Assembly (NCBI RefSeq): GCF_037975245.1 | Contig: NC_092568.1 | Coordinates: forward strand, 1,984,001-2,048,000 | Length of the DNA: 64,000 nt | Reading direction: 5' to 3' | From: Apostichopus japonicus | Lineage: Eukaryota > Echinodermata > Holothuroidea > Aspidochirotida > Stichopodidae | Shown: piece by piece, positions 25,301-37,300 of the stretch | Numbering within the stretch: position 1 is the stretch's first letter | Layout of the letters: every line of letters starts with the position of its first letter | Made by a program: the position numbers and the translations under genes | Notes under the pieces: generated by a model | The model's database searches: none | What the model was told of the DNA's origin: nothing | What the model saw: only the letters and a program-made list of their open reading frames with translations

Positions 25301-28300
25301 ACGATGGATTTTATCAGTTGTGGTTTCCGCCGCTTGCTTATTTCTGTATCGACATAAACTGTGTCTATTTTCATACTGGTTGTGCATGTGTACAATGGAC
25401 GGATGCAGCGAGAATGAAGGAATAACGTAAGGCATTGCTGAGTAGTACACAGTGTATAGCTGCCCGTGCATATCCGCATACATACAGTATAAAGTTTGAG
25501 TTGCTTTCTTGAAGACGTCCAGATAACCGGAAAGGCCATCATTATTATTATTATTAGTATTATCGATATTTTCCTGTACAATATGTCGCAGAAGTAGACA
25601 GAGTAGAGTATGTGGTCGGAAGATGAAGTATTCGCATTGCTTGGCATTTGGTGCGACGAAAATAATATGTCGAAAACGCTTCAGTGTACTGAGACATCTG
25701 CATGTATGGGAGAGAAAAGCGTTTAGCCTACACACCATGCAATACTAGCAAAATACATTGCAGTGGAATTTCTTGTTGGCAACTTGCCAAGAAAAGTTTT
25801 TACATCTATGTCTAGTCCAATGGTACAGTTTAAAACAGGTGCGGACATCGAGCCCAGCCCAACCATTTTGTGTTAGGGGTCAAATATTTCTTTTGGGTAA
25901 AGTGTGCGAACAAATTTTTTTCCAGAGTTGTTGGAACATTGTACGCACACAAAGTCGGCATATCTGCTAGATATAATTGATATGATTATATTTAGGTTTT
26001 CCATTTGATATATTTTCATTTTGGAAACTGAAACATTTTATTTTACTTAACCCCCACTCAAAATATTGCGCCTCAGGTACGAACAATGATTTCCCTGCCC
26101 AGTGCATTGACTTTTTCAAAGGTGGTAAACGTTGGCCGTATCAGGAAAGCCCCGGTAGAAAATAACTCCTTATGGTTTAGACTAAAAAAATGCAATGTTT
26201 CAACTAAACAAAAGGCTGCGTCTTTCTGTAACAAAGCAACTGTCAATCACTCCCAACAAACATTGCATGTCGGCCGTCCGTCCAGGGTATTTTATTCTGT
26301 GCACCTGTTGCTAGCCAGCTACATCTGATACAAGGCAAAGAAATTCCGCCTTTTGGTGTAATATGCAAATGATGTCTCGTGCAGTACTGCACTGTCTGGC
26401 GACACATGTAAACAATCTGTGTAGAGCTAGCTGTTATTAAATAACTTTTGTGTCAATGCACTGTGAGCCTATGGTACATTTCAAGACGTTTCTTTCTTTT
26501 TTTCTGAGGTGGTCGGGAAGGGGGATTGTTTGGGTGTTCTAAATCTTTTGTATCCTCCTAAATATAAAAGATGGTATTTTCAACATCTAAAACTTTAATG
26601 TACATGTAGTTTCTAATTTTCATCAGTAAGGCTTACCGAGTGAGAATAAAATTTGTCTAAAATTGCCAGTTTTACCAACATCGTAGTTCGTACGCACTTC
26701 CGTTTATCCTCCGTCACGGATCTTTATTGGAATATATACGAAATGTGTTGTTTTGAACATCATCTGCATTTTACGGTAAGCATTTTAATAATCGTTGTGC
26801 TTCAAAATCCATTTGAAACACGATTTCTTGTGCTTGAAATACAAATCCAACAAAGGGCTAGGCTATTGGCGAAATTAAACTGTCAAATGTTTGAACCTAA
26901 GCACTGTAGCGACAGTTGTTATAGATCAAGCAAAATACATGTTGATCTCGTTCAAAATTTTACAGAAAAAAACTTTTTCTTTTTACCGGTAAATTACTTC
27001 CGTGCCCGTTATTGAAGTGAATTGATTCACACATGAAAATACATTTTAAAAGAAGCATCGGTGGGAAAAAACAAATTCCGTGTTTTTCGCTTTTCAAGAT
27101 TTCATGAATTCCGCATTTTACCGCGATTTTCCGCGAACGCGGAAAACCACTGGCCCTCGACCAGTGAGCGCCTATGCTTTTCATTTCATTGATTCTTTTT
27201 CGACATCTTTATTGGAACGGCTCCGAAAATTCTAATCTTTCACCTCGCCCGTTCACAGTTAATTTTCTGCTTCATTAAGCACACATTCCTGTGGTCAAAT
27301 GAACGATTTTTACATGCGTAGAATTGTGCGAAATTTCGTTGAAAACTTCGTGTACGAACTTGTGCGAACTTGTTCGATATTACGCGATATTATTCGAAAT
27401 TCTACGATCGTTGAAAATTTTTGTACGATAGTTAAGCGATCACAGTACTGTAATATGTAATTTGGCAGAACTTTATGAATCCAAGGATAATATGAAATGT
27501 CCCTTTGTTATACCCATGTTATCCTTTTGTTATTCCTTTAACATCCTTTTGTTATAACCTGTAGACACTAGATCAAAGCTGTCTTTAGTTCTCTAGCATG
27601 TAATAAGTTGATGTGTCTGGCTCTTGTAGAATGTTTGTTCACTTCTTCGGGACTACAAGCACTGACACATTCCATACTGTAGTAAATTGTAGTTATGTCT
27701 TACCATGATCTGCAGTGCTTGTGTGCTTGTCCATAATTTCCACTAGCTGTCAACCCCCCCCCCCCCCACTGGGATTATTGGAAATGCATTCCACGTTGAG
27801 TATTAATAAAGGTAGGCGTACCGTAAAGTTCAATGGTTAGCACAGAGCAGACCGGATGATAGAAGGACACTCAGAAGGACTATCTTCTGTTAATATAGCA
27901 TATGTACAAAGAGCTGATTTCCTGGTGAATACCAAATTCATAGCCTTCCATATGGTAAACTTTATCGCAAGTAGACTATGGGCACACACGCACAGTTGGT
28001 TCTCAGATTTGTGTGAATCATCAGATTGAGCTGTATATATATAAAAAAATATGTAAGTACAGTCTAATTAATGTAGCTTTGTTCCAAGTCTAATGTAGAG
28101 CTCTTTGTTCCAATCTATTTTATGTTTAAACGTATTATGTGAAGTTTGTGAACTCTACAATGGAGTTAAATATGCACTGATTTCACTACCATAAATTGAA
28201 GGGATATTAACTGTGGGGAGGGGGAGGGGTGGGGTGGGAGGGAAGTTAGGGGGATTGGGTGTGGAAGGGTCTGTTGCAGAGAGTGGTATGGTAGGAAGTG

Positions 28301-31300
28301 ATTGGAGCATTTCTGAAAGACTTAGATACAGTATTATGAATACAATGTAATACACAAACAACATGATAATTATCATATTGCACACTTTTTGAAAGCTGTT
28401 AATACTTGTGGCATCTCCTGTTACATAAAAGAATACATTATGCAGTCTAATCTTTCACTAAGACAAGTAAGATATTATTGTCATGACAACATTGCCCGGC
28501 TATAAATTTATAAATGTTCATCCAATGTTTGCTGATTACAATCCAGGATGTTTATATGGACTGTGTTGCTATTCAAGTGGTTTGTTTATGTCTCCTGTAA
28601 ATAGAAATCATGAAGTCCATGTCTCAATATATAGCTAGGGTGGTGTCTCTCTCTCTGGTCACCGTGTTTGGGATCTCTATTGTTTTTTTTTTACCTTGTT
28701 TCCACTGCCGTATTATTTTCTACGTACATACGTACTAGGTACTAAGGAATGGGATGTTTGTTCTGGTTTTGAGATATATTGGTCTCAGCATTGCTCACAT
28801 ACATTTACAATGTCCAAAGGTAGATGGTAAGGGCAAGGATCAAAGTCATACAGTACCATGAGTAGGGTTGGTTGGCTGGTGAAGAGGGCTCAGTAGGGGT
28901 GAGGGGATGGGGCCCGGGATACGTCTTTGAAGTAGAGAACATTTGATAGAGACAGAACATTGTTTGTCAAAAAAAATAGCTCAATTTGAGTTCACTTTTG
29001 AAGAAGAACAGTAGAGACAAAATTAAGGTTTGTTAATAAAGATGTATAATAATAAACATCCCAGAGTGGACGGGCCTCAAACTGCCTGATGCCCTTCGAG
29101 AGGCCGAGGACAGGAAGAAGTGGAAAGAAATAGTTGGGAGGGCATCTGTGGCGCCCCTACGGTCTACCAGACTCCGGGATAGGGCCTCAGGGGCATAATT
29201 ATAAAAATAATAACAATAACAATATTAATCCTCTCTTCCCTGTGCAGGTGATTGTTGGTTTTTGGCTGCTCTTGCCGCCTTGGCTCTTGATGAGCACCTT
29301 CTCTTCAAAGTGGTTCCTCCAGATCAAAGCTTTTCTCAGGGATACGCTGGCATCTTCAAATTCATGTTCTGGCAGTACGGCGAGTGGAAGGAGATCGTCG
29401 TTGACGACCGTCTTCCAACCTATCAGGGTCGTCTAGTGTTTGTGCACTCCACAGACAAGAATGAGTTTTGGAGCGCCCTCCTAGAGAAGGCCTATGCCAA
29501 GTGAGATTTTATTTCATTGCCTTCTGTTCCCTAGCCGAACACAAAAGGGAACCTTTGTTATGGTGAAAGCATGTGTGTATGTATGTGTATTTCCATGTGG
29601 ATGTACCTCTACTGGATCACAGGATGTGGGAATTTCGAATGTTCTGGTTTCTCACTAAAATCTCCGATAGATTTTAACTTGGTTGATCCATCAATGAGAT
29701 AACTGAATTTTCAGAATACCACATGTGTGACCAGTCCTCTAACAACCTAGACAACTGGACTTCATTGGTAATGCAAATAATTATTGGAGTGGTGTACATA
29801 CCCACTAGCTTTATGAGAGGTGGAAGGGAGGGGGCTGGGGGTTGTTTAGGAGGTCAGGGAAAATATTGGATAAAGAATAATGCATTCTCATTTCAAAATA
29901 AACTCAAGGAGAAAATGGAGGATTTTCATATGGGCCAGCTGACATTTGAAAATGTCCCTGGCAAACTGACCTGGCTCTCTCAAGCTCTTGCTCACTAGTG
30001 AATAGTTCATATCTTAAAAGGTGGAGTCCCTTTATTACCAATCAATTTAAGAGGGAACTGCATTGGTATCCACAATCTATCAAAATAGATGCATGAAGCC
30101 TGCATCAAATTTTCAGCTGAGGGAGATGTGAGATGTGAAAGTTCTGTGTGTGGATCTTGATCCAATATTCCCTCTTGTTTGTCATTTTCTTGATGTAAAG
30201 CAAGGCTCCATATATAATATCATGGGCCACCCTTACTGCTTGCTCAATTGATTCTCTCTCTATGATTTATTTGTAGGCTCCATGGCTCTTACGAGTCACT
30301 CAAGGGAGGAAACACCATTGAAGCCATGGAAGACTTCACCGGTGGTATCTCTGAGAGTTTCAATCTCCGAGACAAAACACCCAAGAACTTGTTCCGTGTT
30401 TTGCTGAAGGCTTACGAGCGCGATGCTCAGATCGGTAGCTCCATTGACCAGGCTGGCAGAGGCATGGAAGCTGTCACCAACTCTGGACTGGTAGTTGGAC
30501 ACGCCTACACCATGACGGACGTCAAGAAAGTAAATGCATACATCTGATTGGTCTACGTGACCTTCTGTTTGCTGTACTATTCACCTCTTTACTTCTTCTA
30601 TTCATGAAAAGGTTCAGTCTGATTGTTAGTTTCAATGAAAGGTGAGACTGTGGGATAGGTCTACTTATGGGAGGGGATATATATTGTTTTCCCCTGCTGG
30701 CTTGACCCATGCATGAGCTGCATTGGTAAGTGGAGTAAGTGTCAACATTTCAAAATGTTGGGAGGGAGAAGTGGTAACTTGGAAATTTTAAATTCAGAAA
30801 TTCAGAAGGAAAGGGCAAGAATAAGAAAAAACAAAATTATGAACCATTGTAGTATGTCAATCTTGAGAGAGAAATTGTGAGACAGGTATTTTCCCAGCCT
30901 CCACCTGCCTCTCACCCGGCTACCTCTCAAACTTTGACACACTTTCATCGTTTTTCTTCTGTCCGAATAGGTCAATGTCAGCACACAGTCTGGAAAGCAA
31001 AAAGTTCGCCTTATCCGACTGAGAAATCCATGGGGTCAGAAGGAGTGGAATGGTCGATGGAGTGACAAGTAAGTCATTGTTTGGGGTTGTTGTTTCAAAG
31101 TTGTTGAATACTTCCACTACTCAAGACCAATTAGTTAAATGTCCCCAAAGGAGTAACAACAACAACACAAACCATAACATCAACACATCATTCTTACTGT
31201 ATATAGCCTAACACACACGTTAAGTCTTGTTGCACAACTATGTTATGTGTTACGGTATCTCTACTTGTTAATGTATGTTTGTATCTTATACCTCCTTGGA

Positions 31301-34300
31301 GGATACATAGAGAAAATAAACTGAAACTGAAACTGAGAAAAGAGGGACAGAGTAACAAAGGAATGCTACAGCGTTTAGTAAAGATGAGTCATATTAAGTA
31401 AAGCTTTAATATTTGACAGAGATTCAGCTTCTGTATCTTGAGGAGGCAGAAAGGCAGAAGAAGACTGAACATATTTTACTCCCAAATAAATTCACACAAA
31501 TCACAAGTGCAACAGGTCTGTGAAAACTCAACAAAATATTCATTCTTAATAGTAAAAATAGCCAATAACCATCCTATAAAACAATAACAGCTTCACCCTT
31601 GATTCTTATGTATAAAGAAGGCTAGGCTACATATATTGGCTGCAACAGTGTGGTAGGTATTTTCCTCGGTATCAGTTTCCTCAAGGTATTCATGCAGCTG
31701 TTTATGATGTTGATGCTACAGAGTCATAATGGAGTTTCTCATCAATCAAGATTTCACAATGTGAGGGAAGTTATGCTGCAGCCTCTACTTACTCTTAGTG
31801 TTCAATATTTCAAAATATTATTAGTTTAAATGTTATGAAGTTTCTTTAACATTTCATAAAAATGTGGAAGCTTATACAACTGATTTGCTTTTCAATCAAT
31901 ACGATTTTTTCTTTTCTTTCATAGATCTAACGAGTGGAAGTACATCGACCAGAAGGAACGTGACGAACTTGGCTTGGTTCTCAGCGATGATGGCGAATTT
32001 TGGTGAGTCTGGATGTAGTAGTGATGATTAAAGGAATGACTAGTCTCAAAGAAATAGGAGATGATGGAAATAAGTCTGGTCGACATCAGTCCTTCTTCAA
32101 ACTTTTTGCTAAAGCTTTTTTGTACTGCTTTCAGAAGACATGTTTTGGAAGAAAGTATTTATGTTGTGATACTTTAATTGGTTAACAACTTTAATACTGA
32201 TCAACAACCTTTGGGTCAAGGTTTAACTGAATCCAAAGCTCTTCATTCAGGAGAATTGCCTCAGACCACAGAACATTCCTCTCTAATAGCTCACACATCT
32301 GTCTGGCTTGGCAGCATTGCTTACATTTTGTCATGTGTTCTGTCTACGTATGTATGTGTGATTCATTAGTGTTACCACAGTGAACATTTTTAGTTATACT
32401 TGTGCATACTGGCTAATAGTTCATGGTCCACAGTGATTCCTGAAATGTAAATTCATATGCCTAACACTACATAACCAAAAATGTGTCATTATTGTTTGTT
32501 TTTCCTTTGAGTCTTTTAATCCTTAACTTGTTTTGTTAATGTGGGTTGGGAATCATGTGGGCGGTTAGAGCTACAGACCACAGCATACCAGAAATACCTC
32601 TCTTCCATTCATAAATTTGATCAATGTAATTTAGATTTATGTGAGGTGACTGTTTTTTGTTGTTGACCCATTGGTGTCATTATGAAGTGTGAGAGTATTG
32701 ATTAATTTTATTACCAGCATCGTCGCATTTTGAAAACATTTGTGCGTAGACAGGGCTTTGAGCTCTTAATATGTTTCTGTATATTGTCCCTCAGTATGCT
32801 AGAGAGACACCTATGCACATAGTAATATACACCTTCAGTCAGGGGGACAAGAATATAATATAATATTATATGTTTCTGTATATTGTCCCTCAGTATGCTA
32901 GAGAGACACCTATGCACAGAGTATTATACACCTTCAGTCAGGGAGGAAGCTTTCAAAATGTGGGGGGGGGGGGCACAACATCAGAGGGGCACTTTCTCAT
33001 TCCACAACCACCACTCGTTATGCTATAAACTGATACACACGGACCATATCACTTAAATATATATGATGTGTTCATATGCTACCAATACTATTTATCGAGA
33101 TTGTTTATTATCAAGAAACCGTTCTACAAAAAGATATGGAATGCCATTTTAAAAATAGCATATACAGTCTAAAAATAAGTAATTAAATTAAAATATTAAA
33201 TTAACAAAGGCTTAAGATATCTTAAAGACAGTTCTTCATCAAATGGGGCACTTTTTATTTGCCAGTAGGGCACATTGCTATTTTGGAAAAAGTGGGGGAG
33301 GCACGTGCCCCCAGTGCCGCCCGGCTCCTACCCCCTTGCCTTCAGTTATGATATAATGCGTACATAATGTCTTCAATGGAAGGGAAATGGAACCCCCTGA
33401 CATAGCTGCATTTATGTCTCGCATACATACTACCTTTTTCTCATCCTTTGTTATTCAAAGTACAGTACCATGTTCATTGTCTTGTTTTCCATATTTTCTT
33501 GACTAGTCGAGTCAGTAAACAATGCCCATGGATTTTTCTTTATCTACGTGGCAAAGAGGACTCACCTAGAAGAAGAACTTAGAAATGCACAGACAAAACA
33601 TTAAGCAGCACCATCTGTGACAACAAACAAAATGCTGGATATTTTTAAAATATCAGTAGACAATTGTCACAGTGGTCAAGGTTGTGCGTTTGATGTTCAA
33701 AACAAATATCTCTCACAGTTGGCCTTTAATTTTATGTACAGGATGCAGTACGAAGACTTCATCCAAGAGTTCACTCGAGTGGACGTCTGCAACCTCTCGC
33801 CAGCGAGCATGCGAGGCACTCGTGGCAATAAGAAGTGGATTGAGAACATCCAGCAGGGTCGTTGGCAGAAGGGAGCGAGCGCCGGCGGCTGCAGAAACTT
33901 TCCCGGTTGGTTGCTACAAACATTTAAGAAAAGAAAAATAAAATTGATAAAGCAGGGAGAACAAACTCTGATCAGTGTACAAACTCTAGAGTTCTTTGGT
34001 TGCAGCAGGTTTAGGCTTGGGATGTATACTGAATCAATTTTGAGGGAAGCTGATTTTATCAGGTCGGCTGATCTTCGTGAGGTTTTCTTTCGTGTCAACA
34101 AGAATGTAAAGAATTGGAAGCAAATTGCATTATTAATCATTTGGTCTCTTCAGCTAATTATGGTTTATGATGATCATGTCTATTTAATGGTTGTTTAATG
34201 AACTTTAAAAGAAAGGTTACTATTAGATCACATGTAAATGATTTTTGGAATCAAATTAATTTATTAAGTACCTACTGATTCAGTCTGTCATTTGATGCAA

Positions 34301-37300
34301 AAAACCAAACCAGTGTCTCTTTTGATCTTTTTTGAATTCCTGTAAAAATTTGCTTGAAATTATCGCAACTAGCCCTTGTCATCCATGCAGAATTCTAGGA
34401 CAAAAAAATCTTCAAAGTTAAAAAAAAAAAAAAAAATGAAGATTTGGGTGAAAGGAAGTTCTGTAAATTTTCAAAGAAAGTGGTATAATCATTGCAATGT
34501 CATGGCATTTTTTAGAGAATAGTTTATCAGACAAGGAGTGTTTTAAATGCATATTTGTCAGAATAAACTTTGTCAAGCTATGGATTTTTATCATTTGCCA
34601 GACAGTCTATTGACCTACAAAGATTAAGTACTGGTTCTTTAAACAGTGTCAAAGATTTTGGTCACTGAAAAACCTTGAAAGCATAAATATGTGGACACTT
34701 TTGTTTGCCATTCTCACTTCTGTGTCTAAATTTTCTGAATAAATTTGTTTGATATTTAAATTTGGTGCATCAGCAATTGTTTACACACAATTAAGCATGA
34801 TTAAAAGAATAATGATTTAAAGAACAATGGTGCAGCACTTTTTTTGATTTTGTGTAAAATTCATACTTTTGTTGACTTTGGTTAAAAATCACGCTTTTGT
34901 CGATTTTGGTTAAAATTCACACTTTTGTCGATTTTGGTTAAAATTCTTCAATGGTAGACCAGTTAAGTTTCAAATAATAACAGAAGAGTTACCCTTGGCT
35001 GAGTAGTTAAGACAAAGAAGGAAGGAGATCTAGTTAATTTGCCTAGCAAAATGTCTATAAACAATTACTCTATGTATTAATTGTTCTTTTGTTAGAAATC
35101 ATAGTATTAAGCACTTCTCAAACACATCAAGCTTTCTACTTTCTACTTATACACGAAATGAGAAACAGAAACACAGAAGAAATTCACAAAGTTGGTACTC
35201 ATAATGCGGTAGAATAAACAACAAAAATAAGAAGTAAAACATCACAGTACCTCAAGCAGTGATTTTGCCAAAGAAATGGAAAAAAGTTTGGTTATAGTCA
35301 TTGCTGTTTCCTTGCACAGTTGAGCCTTTTCTTGCTTTGCGACTTAAAAATCTCCTTGGAGTTTCTCAACGTAAGTCTTTTTTTCTTCTTCATATACCTC
35401 TGTTAGATACATTCTGGATCAACCCTCAGTTTGCTCTGGGTCTAGAGGAGGAGGATGACCCAGAAGATGATGACGAGGAAGAAGATGATCCCAACATCCC
35501 CAAGACTGGAGGAACCTTTATGGTAGCACTCATGCAGAAGAACCGCAGAAAGCAACGTAAAATGGGCATCGACAACTTGACCATAGGTTTCGCCATTTAC
35601 GAGGTTTGTTTGGCACGGAAAGTGCGCATTTGGTTTTTACTTGTTACGAATCGAAGAAGAAGAAGAAATGGAGAGTAAGAGAAAAATTGAGAGTGCAGAT
35701 ATATATTTTCAAAATCTTGATTTTTCTGTTATAATCTGCTTGTAGGCTTATCACCGGAGTGGGAGATTCTTGGAATGCTTGATTATTTGTCAATGTCCTC
35801 TACATTTCTAAATTTCGTCAAAATGAAATATTATGGTAGCAATATGTCTTTTTGCTCTGTGGATAAAGAGAAACAAAAACATGTTCAGCCCAACCACCAT
35901 GGTAACATAATTATTCAATCTGCTGTTGCCAGATGAAATTTCATCCAAAAATGAGAAACATTCATATTTTGCACCGTACAAAAAAACCAAGGCAAGGTGG
36001 GCTTTGAGCTAAGGATGTTGAAAACAGAGGAATACACCTGCCAGAGGAATAAACCTGTTAATGACATCATCTCCATCAGCAATGTGAATCTCTCATCATG
36101 CTGGTCCTTGCTGTTGAAAATTTTTCAGTTCAAAGATCAAGTCGGCCAACTGGAGAAAAACTATTTCCTCTACAATGCCTCCAAGGCTCGTTCTCACACC
36201 TTTGTCAACACCCGTGAGATAAGCGGTCGGTACAAGCTACCGGTGGGCAGGTACTGTGTGGTCCCATCCACCTTTGAGCCTAACCAAGAGGGTGACTTCT
36301 TGCTCCGAATTTACAGTCTCAAGCAGTCCTCAGCTGGGTAAGAGAAGTTTTTCTTACATTTTCAACGATTTTACTGAAATGTTTTTTGTTCCCCCCGGAG
36401 GGAGGAGGGAAAGGGAAGGATTTTGAGGGGTGAAGGGGAGCATTCATCCTCTCCCAGTCGCTTGGTATTGTTGGACAAAACTTTGATGTATATATCTGTC
36501 ATAAGAATAGTTGTAACTTATTCTTGATGACACAGAATCACATGTTGTTCTTCTTCTTCTTGTCCATTTAAACAGACAACTTGACGAGCAAACTGGTACC
36601 GTGGACTTGCCCAGAGAGGTAACGTATAATCCTGTTTTGTTCATTTATCATTTCCTTTACCAAGCTTCTTCAACTTTCACACATATTTTTTCTAAGAGAA
36701 CGAATTAAAAAAGACGAACAATTGTCGGAAACTTATGTCGACCATTCATCCATATTATTATGGCTTTACCAAAGAGAAAATGAAAAAAAAAAAGTACAAA
36801 GAAAGAAATGTTCTTGGTAATTTGTACTGTGGAATTTGCAACAATGCAAATTCCCTGCTGTGTTATTTTGTCTTTCCCATTGTCATACATAATTCTCCAA
36901 AAGAACAATTGAATTCAAAGATGAACAAGTGCATGAAATGTATGTGGCCAATTGTTAATCATCTGCTTTAACACCCAAAGATGTTTCACTTCCCTGGATG
37001 CCGCGGTCTTGACCAAAGAGGTCAGACTTATCAAGAAAAAAAAGAAAAAATTACTGTTGTTCTTCTGTCATTACCTATTCAAACCTTTTTTTTTCAATTT
37101 TTTTTTTCCTTCAAGGAGACAGTTTGGAAAAGTTGTACAATTGCATGAAATTCTCGAATTTATGTGGCTGTTTGATTTACTCTGGCTTTTATATATATAG
37201 ACAAAAAATGGAGAAAAGTTTTTGCTTCGCTTTATGTGATATCTCATAGCATCCGAAGCTGTTATATGATTACTATTTGTGGTCATTTTTGTCATCACAA

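Larger units (their letters stand above)
22691..27450. mobile_element. 4.76-kb TA-flanked element with long inverted arms
   Basis: Bounded by TA on both sides (22689-22690 and 27451-27452). The termini are near-identical inverted repeats, CAGTACTGTGATCGCTTAAC at the left and the same 20 bases on the minus strand at the right. Counting on, 29 of the first 30 positions agree. Subterminal sequence on both sides is dense in TTCG, CGAT and GTACGA words. Further in, about 23690-24050 and about 26340-26830 are diverged inverted copies (shared ATCTTTATTGGAATATATAC). A TA target and CAGT ends fit the Tc1/mariner-pogo group, but no DDE transposase frame was found, so it is probably non-autonomous or foldback-like. 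It lies in calpain intron 2. Confidence 0.75.

Noticed and set aside
25105..25738. Minus-strand frames of 180 and 153 codons inside the intron-2 element, candidate transposase
   Set aside because: No DDE, zinc-finger or other motif is visible. The two overlap in different frames and look like chance open frames.
33617..34198. 193-codon open frame on the + strand
   Set aside because: It is calpain exon 7 read through into both neighbouring introns; the coding part is only 33742-33905.
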